A DNA stretch of 64,000 nt from Trematomus loennbergii (GCA_012861695.1 JAAOOA010000328.1:1-64000); one strand, 5' to 3'; positions 23,363-34,284 are shown, numbered from the stretch's first letter. Numbers and translations are program-made. Notes: a model not told the origin generated them from the letters alone.

Positions 23363-23651
23363 GGAAAGAGACTCTGAAAGTTTCAGGAACAAAGATTCTC
23401 TCTTTTTGATCCATTTCTATAAAAACCTGTCTGAAAATGAGCTGATCAGATTTTGGCCACTTGATGATGTCATCACGATGTGTTGTCTTGTGTAACCATT
23501 AGCCAATCAGCAACCAAGGTAACCCCCCCCCCCCCCCTTATCACCTGAATCTCCTCCTAGAGCACCATTGAGTTCTTTGTAACCAAATCTCTCTCAGAGG
23601 GCTTTTATATACAAACTAAATACTGGCTCTAACATGACGTACCTGTTGCAG
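23363..23651. other. End of rsbn1 intron 3
   Basis: Unique sequence with a poly-C run at about 23523-23537 and an acceptor CCTGTTGCAG ending at 23651. Nothing else seen. Confidence 0.6.
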
Positions 23652-23789
23652 GTGAGCCGGACGTATTGCTCGGGGACGTACCGCTCCGGCCCCATGAGGC
23701 AGATCAGTTTGGTGGGGGCCGTGGACGAGGAGGTGGGAGATTTTTTCCCAGAATTCCTGGACATGCTGGAGGAGTCGCCCTTCCTCAAG
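23652..23789 (+). CDS. rsbn1: rsbn1 exon 4
   Basis: 46 codons in clean frame: VSRTYCSGTYRSGPMRQISL followed by VGAVDEEVGDFFPEFLDMLE and ESPFLK, nearly identical to the family. Acceptor TTGCAG, donor AAG/GTCAGA, phase 0 at both ends. This is part of the DPY-21/RSBN1 conserved domain that builds the JmjC-like fold. No frame damage is seen in this exon. Confidence 0.95.
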
Positions 23790-23959
23790 GTCAGAGCCAG
23801 ACACATTGTTCCACCAACTCCTCACTGTAAGAGCCTTAAGCTCTTGTTTTTACAATAGTTCAGACGCTGTGAGATGGAAGTGTTTAGCGATATCGAAGAG
23901 GTCATCTTTGCGACACCGATCCAGCTGCTCTAATGACGGAGAGGCTAAAAAGGACTCTT

Positions 23960-24545
23960 ACGGCCCGTCCACACAGCAGCGTTAAAAAAATCTTCTAACG
24001 CTTCTGCCCATTCACTTTGAATGGGGTGACGTCACTTTGCCTCACTTTTCGCCGAACTGCATTGTGGGAAGCAGAGCGGAGATTTCCAGGCAACTCAGGA
24101 TTCAAAGTTGAGCAATGTTCAACTTTTGAAGCTGAGGTGGAAGCGTCAGCCAATCAAATCCCGTTTATGCAAATCTGACAGTTCAAGCTCTAGCCAATCA
24201 AACGGCGTGTATGCTGGGAGAGACATACCGCAGGTCATTTCCTCATATTCCAAAACATGGAGAAATGAGCGGTAGGGAATCACCCGGTGCTTTATGACCA
24301 GTCCCTATTTACCTACCGGGATACAAACCGGAGGAGCCAGGCATGGAGGGAGGTGGCAGAGACAGTGGTAGGTCTTCGCCTGTTTGGGGAGTTTATATCC
24401 AGTTTACTTCGGGCTTTTTTGCTTCGTATGTCGGGGGCGGGAGATTCATGTGATTGGTTGTTGGTGCCTTGCTCGCAAAAAATCCCCAAGCTTCAGATAC
24501 GCCCACCTCCAAGATGTTTTTAACGCTGCTGTGTAGACGCTCCGT
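23960..24545 (-). mobile_element. MITE, copy 1 (inverted relative to copy 2), rsbn1 intron 4
   Basis: Ends ACGGCCCGTCCACACAGCAG at the left and CTGCTGTGTAGACGCTCCGT at the right are inverted copies with few differences. The interior contains GTGACGTCACTTTGCCTCAC, GGGGGCGGGAGATTCATGTG and TGCTCGCAAAAAATCCCCAA. The same interior in reverse orientation forms copy 2 at 26944-27510. Length 586 bp, no ORF. Flanks are TT and AA; copy 2 has TA on both sides, which suggests a TA-targeting group. Confidence 0.8.
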
Positions 24546-25332
24546 AAGTGCCATAATCAGAGGAACTGCATACAATGATGACCAACTACGTACAGGTATC
24601 AAAAAACAACTTCTAGACCCAGGAATTAATAAATGAGTTTCCGGACCGGACGAGCCCCATGTGTGTTACGTCCCGGCTCGTGGAAAGTGGAAAGTGGAAA
24701 GTGGAAAGTGGAAAGTAACATAGAACCAGTTGGAAATTGGAAGTTGTTTATTGAGCTCTATAAAATTGGCAACGCGCAGCCATAATCAAAACAAGAAGGC
24801 CACGAAGGCTTAAATAATAACAAAAGGAACTAAGGAAGACTCTTTGAATAAGAGTTTTAACAAGCTAGTACACAAACTAAATAACTAACAACAAAAGAAA
24901 CAAAAGAAACCTCACTTCAGTGCACGAGGTCTTGTAGTTGTGTGTGCGGGGACTGGAGAGTCGGCCGGCTCCGATCCAGATCTTCGGTCACGCCTAGAGG
25001 AGTTCTTTGAACACACATTGAAAAGGAGATGTTACTTTCATTGTAATGGTATACATGTCTGAACTTCCTGTTTTATATAGACTCTGCGCTATCAGCAGGA
25101 AGTTCCCAAAGCAAAGACGGAGAAAAAGAACGGAGATAAAGTCCAGATATTAACGGAGATATCTACATTTAAATACGGCGATATCAAAAGATAAAGTTCA
25201 CATTGAAGTGTTAGCAAGAGGCTCAAGGTCAGTGTGAACTGGGAACATGTGGTTTGAGTCTCAACTCGTTTACATACTGTATCATAACTAACTATCTGCA
25301 GTTCCTGTTGAATGGTATTCTAAAGTAATGCT
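24546..25332. other. Intron 4 DNA with a 7-bp GTGGAAA repeat
   Basis: Contains five tandem GTGGAAA units at about 24679-24716 and a GC-rich GTTACGTCCCGGCTCGTGG segment just before. Possibly a decayed LTR or MITE; nothing coding is seen. Confidence 0.4.
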
Positions 25333-25340
25333 CATATGGA

Positions 25341-26416
25341 CAGTGGCGTTTTTATAAGTACAAAAGTGGTGGGGCACAAAAAACTTAGATGTCTATATAT
25401 AAGCTTCTGCAGTGACGTGCAGTGAGGTTCATGGCTGGTGAGGCACTGGCACTGACTCTTCAGGTTTACAAATATTATATTTTGACCTAAACCAAAATAT
25501 AATATTATTTTCAAAAGCTTTTTTTGTCTGATGCTTCGATTAATTTTAAACAGACAGTTCAACAAAAGGATACCCAAAAAATGTAATTTTATCATTTAAA
25601 TATTGAATTGTTCTCTCTTAGTAAGATCCCATTTTCAATAAAATGGCGGTCTTACCTTGACTTGAAGATGAAGTCCATTTGCCTATCCTTCTGGACAAAC
25701 ATTTCTATAACTTTTTTTGTAAAAGTCCTCCTTATCTTTTGTAGTTTCAAAAGTCTATCATAAAATCTAATCGATAGATTTATGATAAAAAAATTATAAA
25801 GTAGGGTAGACATGTGGATGTTATCCGGCTGAATAAAAACGTGCATTTATCTAACAGAGTACGTTCCCACAGATCTTATTTACAGCTATTTTCTAAAATC
25901 CTATGTAGAAACCTCATTGCTTTTTTGCAGCTTACTTCCTGGTTTTAGGACGCGTCACTGCAGCTCTCTCGTCTCCTCTTCACACACCACACTTTCGCGG
26001 CACACGTACTTACAGCCAATCAGTTCTGAATGATGTGAGATGACGTATGGTGGGGATGGTAGCTCAGTGCCCCTTTGGTCTTTTTTTTTTTGCCACACAC
26101 ATTACATTGAAAAATACTGCATGCGCAGTGTAGTTTTTACAGTCACCGTTCACTTAACAGTGAGAGGGAGGGGCATGATCAGGTTTTGTCCCACATGGCT
26201 CAAAACGCACTGTAGACACTAATTAGAAGACACAGACTAAAACAGCAATGTACAGACGAATCAGACGATTAAACATGACCTTAAAATATATTTTATATAT
26301 TTTTGTATTTCTTTTTTTGCATCTCTTTGCATTTTTTGTAATCATTATGTGTAATACTTTCTGCTGACACTAGGTGGGGCTGTGCCCCACCTGCCCCTAA
26401 TGACCAGTCGCCACTG
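25341..26416. mobile_element. Non-autonomous hAT element with a perfect 8-bp target duplication
   Basis: Ends CAGTGGCGTTTTTATAAG and CTAATGACCAGTCGCCACTG share the 8-bp inverted terminus CAGTGGCG. CATATGGA is directly repeated at 25333-25340 and 26417-26424, an 8-bp duplication as expected for hAT. Length 1076 bp, no transposase. Relatives lie at 33120-33630 (opposite strand) and 810-962. It sits in rsbn1 intron 4. Confidence 0.88.
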
Positions 26417-26424
26417 CATATGGA

Positions 26425-26735
26425 TGAAGCTTAAATGCATTGGTTGTTTTGTGTCTTTGCGTAGCTCTCACGTTGGTTTTTGGAGGTTTCAATAAATTAG
26501 AAATCATCAGTCAAGTGTACGACCGTCTTTCGGAGGGATACGCTACGGTTTACATCAGGAAAAATCTAAACCTAGCGTCCGTGTATCGACACAATATCGC
26601 CGCGCAAAGTATCGCGATACTGTGCTGTATCGATTATATCCCCCACCCCGACTGAATATACAGCATGTTTCCCACTAAGAGGTACCACCCTGTAACGTCT
26701 GTGTAATCTGTGGTCTTCCCCTCCCCCCCCCCCAG
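26425..26735. other. Remainder of rsbn1 intron 4
   Basis: No gene. Contains TATCGCGATACTGTGCTGTA-type repeat words and a poly-C tract (26722-26733) serving as the polypyrimidine tract for exon 5. Confidence 0.5.
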
Positions 26736-26875
26736 ATGACCCTCCCCTGGGGAGTCTCCCTCGCTGAAGCTCTCCTGCCGATCGCAGAGCGACGACGGGC
26801 CGATTCTGTGGGTGAGACCCGGGAGCAGATGGTGCCGACAGCTGATCTGCAGAAGTCTCCGTTCAAGAGGCGCAG
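26736..26875 (+). CDS. rsbn1: rsbn1 exon 5, with two compensating one-base shifts
   Basis: Begins MTLPWGVS in frame and ends EQMVPTADLQKSPFKRRR in the same frame. The conserved middle (SLKLSCRSQSDDGPILWVRP) is read one frame over, between CCC at 26758-26760 (one C too many) and GGG at 26821-26823 (one G too few). Both sites are short homopolymers and the net change is zero, so the exon still splices in phase (ends CGCAG before GTACCA; 140 nt). MTLPWG after the exon 4 junction favours RSBN1 over RSBN1L, which has a Cys in place of the Met. The exon is flanked in the two adjoining introns by inverted copies of one MITE. Confidence 0.88.
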
Positions 26876-26943
26876 GTACCAGTCCAGTTCAGTTGATCTG
26901 TGTGTAGTGTCGTGGACAGTCCCCACTGACCAACTGAACAGTA

Positions 26944-27510
26944 ACGGCCCGTCCACACAGCAGCGTTGAAAACATCTTGGAGGTGGGCGTATCTGAAGCT
27001 TGGGGATTTTTTGCGAGCAACGCACCAACAACCAATCACATGAATCTCCCGCCCCCGACATATAAACTGGATATAAACTCCCCAAACAGGCGAAGACCTA
27101 CCACTGTCTCTGCCACCTCCCTCCATGCCTGGCTCCTCCGGTTTGTATCCCGGTAGTAAATAGGGACTGGTCATAAAGCACCGGGTGATTCCCTACCGCT
27201 CATTTCTCCTCCATGTTTTGGAATATGAGGAAATGACCTGCGGTATGTCTCTCCCAGCATACACGCGGTTTGATTGGCTAGCGCTTGAACTGTCAGATTT
27301 GCGTACACGGGATTTGATTGGCTGACGCTTCCACCTCAGCTTCAAAAGTTGAACATTGCTCAACTTTGAATCCTGAAATCCTAAAAATCTCCGCTCTGCT
27401 TCCCACAATGCAGTTCGGCGAAAAGTGAGGCAAAGTGACGTCACCCCATTCAAAGTGAATGGGCAGAAGCGTTTCAAGATTTTTTGAACGCTGCTGTGTG
27501 GACGGGCCGT
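26944..27510 (+). mobile_element. MITE, copy 2, rsbn1 intron 5
   Basis: Ends ACGGCCCGTCCACACAGCAG and CTGCTGTGTGGACGGGCCGT are perfect 20-bp inverted repeats, flanked by TA on both sides (26942-26943 and 27511-27512). 567 bp without an ORF. The orientation is opposite to copy 1 at 23960-24545. Confidence 0.85.
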
Positions 27511-27832
27511 TAGAGGAGCAGCTTTAGCCGACATGGCTCATGACCAGCTGTTGTCCAGATGATAACAGACACCTTTTTAAATCACATCAACAGCATTAGT
27601 TATAAAGAAAGGATGAAAGACGAGTAGATGGAGGCGAAGGGATAGGATGTTCCTCAGTGAGCTGTGACGGTGCTATATGCATGTCTTTGAGTTGAGTGGG
27701 AATACAGTATTCAAAGAGTCTCCACAGCCGAAAACACAAAACCTGATATTGTGTGCATTAATTACAGTACAGTATGTACAGAGAGGGGGGTCACTGAATC
27801 ATCTCCTCTCCTCCCCACCATGTTTGCTGCAG

Positions 27833-28000
27833 GTCCATGAACGAGATAAAGAACCTGCACTACCTCCCTCGAGCCAGAGAGCCCCGAGAGGTTCTGTACG
27901 AGGACCGGACCAAAGCCCACGCTGACCACGTGGGTCAGAGCTTCGACTGGAAGAGCACCGCCGCCGTGGGACTGCTGAAGGCCGTGAGCTTCAGAGAGGG
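27833..28000 (+). CDS. rsbn1: rsbn1 exon 6
   Basis: Clean frame: SMNEIKNLHYLPRAREPREV then LYEDRTKAHADHVGQSFDWK and STAAVGLLKAVSFREG, closely matching RSBN1. Acceptor TTTGCTGCAG, donor GTGAGC at 28001. Starts with the third base of an Arg codon and ends two bases into a Gly codon; both phases fit the neighbours. RRSMNEIK is the RSBN1-type form at the exon 5/6 junction. Confidence 0.93.
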
Positions 28001-28097
28001 GTGAGCTTCAGAGAGAGAGGAGATGTGTGCCGTGTGCCACCCGCTAGTTACGTTATTACTGTTAAAGACCCTAATAAAGCGTGTGTGTGTGTTACAG

Positions 28098-28206
28098 GAA
28101 CAACGGTCCCCGGGTCACCAAAGACGTGGTGTGTTTTCAGGCTGGAGATTTTAACGAGGTGGTGCAGCGGCTGCAGCTCGACCTCTACGAGCCCCCGGTG
28201 TCCCAG
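28098..28206 (+). CDS. rsbn1: rsbn1 exon 7
   Basis: [20 protein letters not shown] then [16 protein letters not shown], in the frame set by exon 6. The acceptor GTGTGTGTGTGTTACAG lies in a GT tract. Donor CAG/GTCAGG, phase 0. Part of the conserved RSBN1/DPY-21 domain. Confidence 0.93.
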
Positions 28207-28273
28207 GTCAGGAGATTCAAATGATGAGTTACACATACTGATAACATGTTTAGTATGGGTAACATGTCATCTT

Positions 28274-28411
28274 TAAAGGTGTCCTATCATGCTGTCTTTA
28301 GGCATATATTATAGGTCTCAGATTTATACACATATATAAAACATGTCTCTGAAGTGTTCTGCTCCAACAGATCCTTGTAGCCTCATCCCCCTCTATCCAG
28401 CTGTTACTAAG
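28274..28411. mobile_element. MITE-like fragment in rsbn1 intron 7
   Basis: TTAAAGGTGTCCTATCATGC followed by TGTCTTTAGGCATATATTAT is typical of short AT-rich fish MITEs. The right end is lost in the TG array. Assigned on sequence style only. Confidence 0.3.
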
Positions 28412-28413
28412 GA

Positions 28414-28699
<286 letters not shown>

Positions 28700-28824
28700 A
28701 CCTAATGAGCTGTGAAGTCTCTCTCTCTTATAAATATCACCCGTTATTACCCGGCTATTATATATATAACTCGAACCCTGGTAACATGTAATCGTTAAAA
28801 GTGTGTGTGTGTGTGTGTGTGCAG

Positions 28825-29174
28825 TGTGTGCAGTGGGTGGACGACGCTAAGTTGAACCAGCTGCGCAGGGAGGGGTTCGATACGTTCGAACGCAGCTCTG
28901 CCACGACGACATCTACTTCATCCCCAGGAACGTGATCCACCAGTTCAAGACGGTGTCGGCCGTCTGCAGCCTGGCCTGGCACGTCCGCCTCAAACAGTAC
29001 CAGTCCTGCGGGGCGGAGACACATCCTGACCCCCCCACTGGACACTACTCTGTCCCTAATCTGCCCGACGACAGCCTCACCCCCTGCGGAGACAGCAAGA
29101 CTTTCCCATTAGTCTGCAGAGATGTTAAAGTACACATCCTTTACTCAAGTAGAAGTACAGATACTCATGTTTAA
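28825..29174 (+). CDS. rsbn1: rsbn1 exon 8 (end of the conserved domain), one-base frame break; possible read-through into repeat
   Basis: Starts [17 protein letters not shown], then breaks at GGGG 28872-28875, where one more G would restore the conserved frame that follows: [36 protein letters not shown]. That block holds the distal His (VIHQFK) of the JmjC-like core. After about 29000 the sequence is unique (acidic, Pro-rich), then from about 29125 it enters the inverted copy of the intron 1 repeat and stops at 29172-29174. Either the protein ends in the repeat or the exon ends earlier and joins a terminal exon near 30125. The acceptor is GTGTGTGTGTGCAG. Confidence 0.85.
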
Positions 29175-30108
29175 AAATACTCTGGTGAAAGTAGAAGTAC
29201 TGACTAAACTTCTTTACTCAAGTAAAAGAGGGCTTTGAAATGTACTTAAAGGTGGGGTAGGTAAGTTTGAGAAACCGGCTCGAGATCGCTAGAATTTGAA
29301 AATACACAGCCGGAGAAAATCTGCCACTTCCTCACAGAGCCCCTCCTCCAACACACACGAACGCGCACATGACCAATGAGGGCACGAGATAAGTTTGTGC
29401 ACAGATGGAAGGCTGACAGGCAGGTAGGCCATCCAGTTACTTTAGCCGGGCCGGCTCAGATGATTGGTCGTGCTTTTTACAGTACTACAGCTTCCACAGA
29501 TGAATTTTATTTATGGATTTTTTGTCAAAGCACTTCAGATATTCATTGCTATCGGGATGTTAAGAGCATTCCATGGAATATACAAGTGTATCTCGAGCCG
29601 GTTTCTCAAACTTACCTACCCCACCTTTAAGTAAAAGTACCATAACTAGCAGCTGTTTTAAAGAGTACCTGACCTCCCTTTATATGAATAGAACAATAAT
29701 GTCATTGTTAGCTAATGAATGTTTCCATGCTGAACAACGGCAACATGACAACGTTAAATAATAATGATCACGCACCAAAACACACATTCAAACTAAAGGA
29801 ACCAGCCTGTTGGGAAATTTAAGAAGTAGAAAGTACAGGTATTTGGGTTCAACATGTAAGAAGTAGAAAGTACAGGTATTTGGGTTCAACATGTAAGAAG
29901 TAGAAAGTACAGGTATTTGTGTTCAACATGTAAGAAGTAGAAAGTACAGGTATTTGTGTTCAACATGTAAGAAGTAGAAAGTACAGGTATTTGTGTTCAA
30001 CATGTAAGAAGTAGAAAGTACAGGTATTTGTGTTCAACATGTAAGAAGTAGAAAGTACAGGTATTTGTGTCCAACATGTAAGAAGTAGGAAGTACAGGTA
30101 TTTGTGTG
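29125..30108 (-). mobile_element. Inverted copy of the intron 1 repeat element, with 37-bp VNTR
   Basis: Reverse complement of 12295-13385: CATCCTTTACTCAAGTAGAA and AAATACTCTGGTGAAAGTAG match the left part, and about 7.5 copies of the 37-bp unit (AAGTAGAAAGTACAGGTATT plus TGTGTTCAACATGTAAG) lie at 29822-30105. A TTAA-flanked MITE (29250-29626) has inserted into this copy. Confidence 0.88.
29250..29626. mobile_element. TTAA-flanked MITE (piggyBac-like target) with 36-bp perfect inverted repeats
   Basis: Starts AGGTGGGGTAGGTAAGTTTG and ends CAAACTTACCTACCCCACCT; the termini are perfect inverted repeats over 36 bp. TTAA stands at 29246-29249 and 29627-29630. The uninterrupted copy of the host repeat at 13200-13215 (GTACTTCAGTAAAAAGTAC on the other strand) shows the pre-insertion site, so the boundaries are exact. 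377 bp, no ORF. Confidence 0.92.
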
Positions 30109-30124
30109 TGTTGTGAACTTCCAG

Positions 30125-30177
30125 AAGACTCTGAAACATCGGAGATCTCCGAGGGAAACGTCAGGAAAACTTTTTAA
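30125..30177 (+). CDS. rsbn1: Possible alternative terminal exon of rsbn1
   Basis: After GTGAACTTCCAG an acidic reading EDSETSEISEGNVRKTF ends at TAA 30175-30177. It would need one base from the preceding exon; donors near 29100-29130 that I can see give phase 0, so either the junction differs or another small frame error intervenes. Followed by UTR-like AT-rich DNA. Weak. Confidence 0.25.
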
Positions 30178-30391
30178 AATGTCCCCGAATGTTTTTCAGC
30201 CAAAGACTCAAAGATACAGCAAGACTTTATTCTATGAGCTGGATCTCTGCTGTCTCGTGAAAAATATGTGTTCATGTTTGTATTTGTATTTATTTGAATT
30301 GTATTTGATGTCCAGTTTCCACTCAGTTTAATTGATTAAAATGTGAAAAATCACCACAGATTACATTTCCTGGATTTTTTTTAAGCCAGAA

Positions 30392-30399
30392 AACTAAAT
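30392..30399 (+). terminator. rsbn1: Poly(A) signal, likely rsbn1 3' end
   Basis: CTAAATAAATATT in AT-rich DNA downstream of the last rsbn1 coding sequence and upstream of the antisense LINE. This is the first plausible AATAAA after the stop codons. Confidence 0.4.
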
Positions 30400-30544
30400 A
30401 AATATTATATATGTTTATTTGGAGCCAAATATAAATGTTCCTAATGGTGCTAAACTTAAAATCAGTAACATTGTTCAACTTCACAAAAATAAAAAAATAT
30501 CACAACTGAGATCAGGAAAACAGCATCTCTGGAAACGAGTCATT

Positions 30545-30830
30545 GTCATTTGTGAACGTCAGTCTGTTGCAGTGAGCAGCATCAGTGCCAGCTCTGCAGC
30601 AGGAGGCTGACCACCCGGACTAACCTGAGGCTCAGACATGAGGCCAGGCCTGCAGCGTTGTCCAGGCGGGGGCCACACACCTCCACCACCTGGCCCAGCG
30701 TGAGGATCCTCTCTTCACAGAGTCTCTGTTGTAGAGAAGGCCCTACTCCACACACAAACCGAGATCCACGGACCACCGGCTCTCTGAGGAGCCAGAACAG
30801 TGAGCCACAGCACTCGGGTCTCTTTTCTGA
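30545..30830 (-). pseudogene. LINE ORF2 C-terminal fragment, continued at 48833
   Basis: On the minus strand two overlapping frames read GSRFVCGVGPSLQQRLCEER, ILTLGQVVEVCGPRLDNAAG and related sequence, typical of the post-RT region of fish LINE ORF2. It directly continues the minus-strand sequence at 48833-49240 (GGLFKVWGL side) once the retrovirus is removed. Frameshifts make it inactive. Confidence 0.65.
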
Positions 30831-30834
30831 GTAG
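30831..30834. other. Left target-site duplication of the retrovirus (GTAG)
   Basis: GTAG immediately before the 5' LTR start at 30835; the same four bases follow the 3' LTR at 48829-48832. Confidence 0.75.
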
Positions 30835-30874
30835 TAAAGTAAACAGATATGGTTCTAAACTGTATTGAAGTAAA
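30835..30874 (+). repeat. 5' LTR, first 40 bp
   Basis: TAAAGTAAACAGATATGGTT plus the next 20 bp equals the start of the 3' LTR at 48043-48082. The LTR then breaks off into unrelated DNA. Confidence 0.8.
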
Positions 30875-32002
30875 GAGAGGCCCCCCCCCGTTGACAATTC
30901 ACGAGCGTCTAACTCTCTCCCCCCTGTGAAGAGATATCACAGGGGGGGGTTGGGACACACACATTCCGATGGCCAATTCGTTTTAAACAAAGAGTAGGCT
31001 ATACTCAACATAGTGGGGTGGGGGCTGGTGAACGGTATGGTCAATGTTTGTAAACACTGTGACATTTTGACTTTATTTGATCATTTCAGTTAAAAACTAA
31101 CGTTTATATTTCTCTTTTTGAGAAGAGAAATATGAATATTTAGTGGCTGACCCAGCCCCATGGTCTGTCACAGTAGTGCGGGAAAGAGAAGTGTACTGTT
31201 TTGCCTGGCTGGACCTGTAATTTACAGGAAAGGAGTGCACGCTACAAAGAGACACGCTACCATGGAAACCAAACAATGTGGTTGCTGTATTGAAGTCCGA
31301 GTGGAAACAGTCATATTTGGAGCGTTATGTTAGAATGAAACAGCGAGGTCGTGACTCACAAAAAAAAAGTGTTACTTCACTAACTGTAAGCTTGTCACTC
31401 AGAGTAACCTACAGTTAACTTAACTGTTGGAAAGATCAGGGGGGGAGAGAGCTGTGATGGGCCATTGAGTGTGAACACACAGCTGAGAGCTGCCGTTCAT
31501 TCTGACTGTTTAAAAACGGTAACAACGGACTATTTTTCTTAGCGGATGCATGTAAATTTAAATCAATACATACACTATTTTTTAAATCAATACAAATATT
31601 TTGTAAATCCATAAAAGCATTTTAAGAGAGAGATGAGTTATTGTTATTACAACGTGACTTCACTATTATTTAACAACTATTTTTATTGGGTTCTTTTATT
31701 TGGGGTTAAGTACATTGTCAGAATAAGTGAGAAATGGATTTAACTTCTGTTAGACTGCTATCATACTGAATAAATATTTATGCAAAAATGTATGGCATTA
31801 ATAATGTATATCTAATTACATTTAAAAATGTATGGCATTAATAATGTATATCTAATTACATTAACTGTGAATGTCTTTCATTTTATTTAAAATGAAATAA
31901 AATTACATAAAACATTTTCCATAAAAAAGTTGATTCAAGAACAAATCAGTACTTTTCTTATATGACTATTATTGCTAAATTTGAAAGGTCTTTACCAGCT
32001 TT

Positions 32003-32034
<32 letters not shown>

Positions 32035-33630
32035 CACCTTCTGCCATCCCATCTCTACTGACATATGGATCTTAACAAAGATCCGCTATACATTAGTACC
32101 AGATATACTGTACACGGACATTTTAGTGAACCAGACCAGCTGTTTCCGCCGGGTCTTCGCTTCCCGGGCATCACGTTGTTTACAAGTGTGTTCAGATGCT
32201 AAATAAAAGTTTAGCTTGTACTTTTGATACCCCGCCTCTCGGCACCACAACATCCAGTTTACTGTATTTCACATGAGCGATGTCGAACATTGAAAAGTCC
32301 TTATAAAATCTCTGTTATTAGATCAGTACTTTTCTTATATGACTATTATTGACTTGAACACTGAGAATGTATTTATTAACTTCAGACATTTGAAATATTT
32401 GAAATCAGATGAAAACAAACTGTAACGGACCCTGCCGTGTTATCTATGATTACTATGCCTTACTGTACATTCATAATTTCAGCCGGAGGTAGGTGGTAGG
32501 CGTTGCGGAGGAGCAGATTGCGAGTGAGGTGCCTGTTCTAAACGAACTATTCCAGCTGTTATAAAGCATTAAATAAAAAGTAAGCAAGGAATACAGAATG
32601 TTTCGTTACGTAACTTTGTTGAGAATGGCCATGTACATGTAATACATGGGATCATTTGCAGCGACTTGGTCATTGTGGGGAAAAATAACACCCATCCTGA
32701 TCGTTTCAATGAAGTTGAATACAGAATATTCATATTTGTCAGTGATTTCATGTCAATTCGGCGAACATAAACATCAATGATGATGATTAAATTAGGATTA
32801 AAAATCGGGAGAGCCGGCTCGTTCGTTTTTTCCGACTAAACAACATTATTTAAATGATTACATGTCTTATTTAGCACAGACTATGATCCTATCCGTGACA
32901 TATGGATCTTAACAACAAAGAAGTTGATTTCACATGACTCCAGTGTGGAACCCCACTGCACCCCCTGGTGGATCAATGATCCATTGCAGCTGGCTTCACA
33001 ATAATTAAATGTATTTATCACGGGGGCGGTATCAAGTCAGACTGGGGGCCGGCCGGCCATCACGGAACGTGCACGAACCGATCACGACCCTCGCACTTTA
33101 AACTGTCCAAAATAAGACGCTTCATCTGTAATGCACGTTTTGTTCAGCCGGATAATATCCACATGTCTACCCTACTTTTATAATTTTTTATCATAAATCT
33201 ATGGATTAGATTTATGATAGACTTTTGAAACTACAAGAAGATAAGGAGGACTTTTACAAAAAGTTATAGAAATGTTTGTCCAGAAGGATAGGCAAATGGA
33301 CTTCATCTTCAAGTCAAGGTAAGACCGCAGTTTTTTGAAAATGGGATCTTACTAAGAGAGAACAATTCAATATTTAAATGATACAATTACATTTTTGGGT
33401 ATCCTTTTGTTGAACTGTCTGTTTAAAATTAATCGAAGCATCAGACAAAAAAAGCTTTTGAAAATAATATTATATTTTGGTTTAGGTCAAAATATAATAT
33501 TTGTAAACCTGAAGACTCAGTGCCAGTGCCTCACCAGCCATGAACCTCACTGCACGTCACTGCAGAAGCTTATATATGACATCTAAGATTTTTGTGCCCC
33601 ACCACTTTTGTAAATATAAAAACGCCACTG
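30875..33630. mobile_element. Foreign DNA inserted in the 5' LTR, ending in an hAT-type terminus
   Basis: AT-rich, no long ORF. The right end (33120-33630) is a reverse copy of the 25341-26416 family and finishes ...ACGCCACTG. The left end does not match that family, so the insert is composite or truncated, and about 110 bp of the LTR (present at 48083-48200) was lost. Contains a 38-bp tandem duplication near 31785-31861 (AAAAATGTATGGCATTAATA), (TA)13 at 32006-32032, and two copies each of TCAGTACTTTTCTTATATGA and CATATGGATCTTAACAA. Confidence 0.6.
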
Positions 33631-34262
33631 CCACACACACACATATTCTTTTCAAGGTCCTTTCTGGGCATCAATATATCTGTGTACAATGTTTGGTTGT
33701 CTGGGAAAGAATAGTTTGTGTGAAATATTCCTTGGGAAAGTAAAGGAGTGAATACAGGTGCAGAGATAAGATTGACTCTGTCCTTGTGTACTTCCGAAAA
33801 TCTCACGCTCCATCAGAAGAAACATACTTTTTTCCCAGAACTCTGATTCGCTGTATTGGACCCGACCAGAAGTGAATCCAACCAGTAAAAACACCTGGGG
33901 GAGTGAGCAGCTCACACAGCTCCTCCCACGGACTCTCTGATTCGCTTCGGAGTAAAATGGGACGGAAGAGTCAACCCATCTCCACCCCAAAATGTCTATG
34001 AATACTGTTGTTTATTCATGCAAAATGCTTCCTGTTTCTGACTGGCTGGTCCCGATACCTGTATTGCCGGCAGTAGAACTGGAAGTCCAGAGTACTCTGT
34101 AAACTTGTATAAGTGTTTTTTACCAGTAAAATCAGATTATTGTTATAACCTTTATTCCGGTGTTTTGAACTCCTTCTTTTATTAAATCTAACCAGGCTCA
34201 TCCAACGAACGGCGCGTAGCGGAGGTGGGCTTTAAGCCACCACCACGGTGTTTGCTACAACA
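33631..34262 (+). repeat. 5' LTR, remaining part
   Basis: Matches 48202-48828 nearly base for base, for example CACACACATATTCTTTTCAA and the end GGTGTTTGCTACAACA. ATTAAA near 34181 could be the LTR poly(A) signal. Confidence 0.92.
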
Positions 34263-34266
34263 ATTA

Positions 34267-34284
34267 TGGTGACCCCGATGTCCT
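34267..34284 (+). other. Retroviral primer-binding site, tRNA-Trp-like
   Basis: TGGTGACCCCGATGTCCT starts four bases after the LTR end. The first 12 bases match the complement of the 3' end of vertebrate tRNA-Trp (ACGTCGGGGTCACCA); later bases differ. tRNA-Trp priming is classical for avian alpharetroviruses. Confidence 0.65.

Noticed and set aside
15957..23495. A 2512-codon ORF that looks like a giant repeat protein
   Set aside because: Only its first part is rsbn1 exon 3; after the donor at 16499 it is a 37-bp minisatellite with no stop in any frame, and the downstream conserved exon starts at 23652.
23960..24545. Promoter with GTGACGTCAC (CRE-like) in intron 4
   Set aside because: The motif belongs to the MITE and occurs again in its second copy, so it is not specific evidence for a promoter.
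32006..32032. (TA)n cruciform as a replication or breakage site
   Set aside because: A short microsatellite; nothing nearby supports a function.
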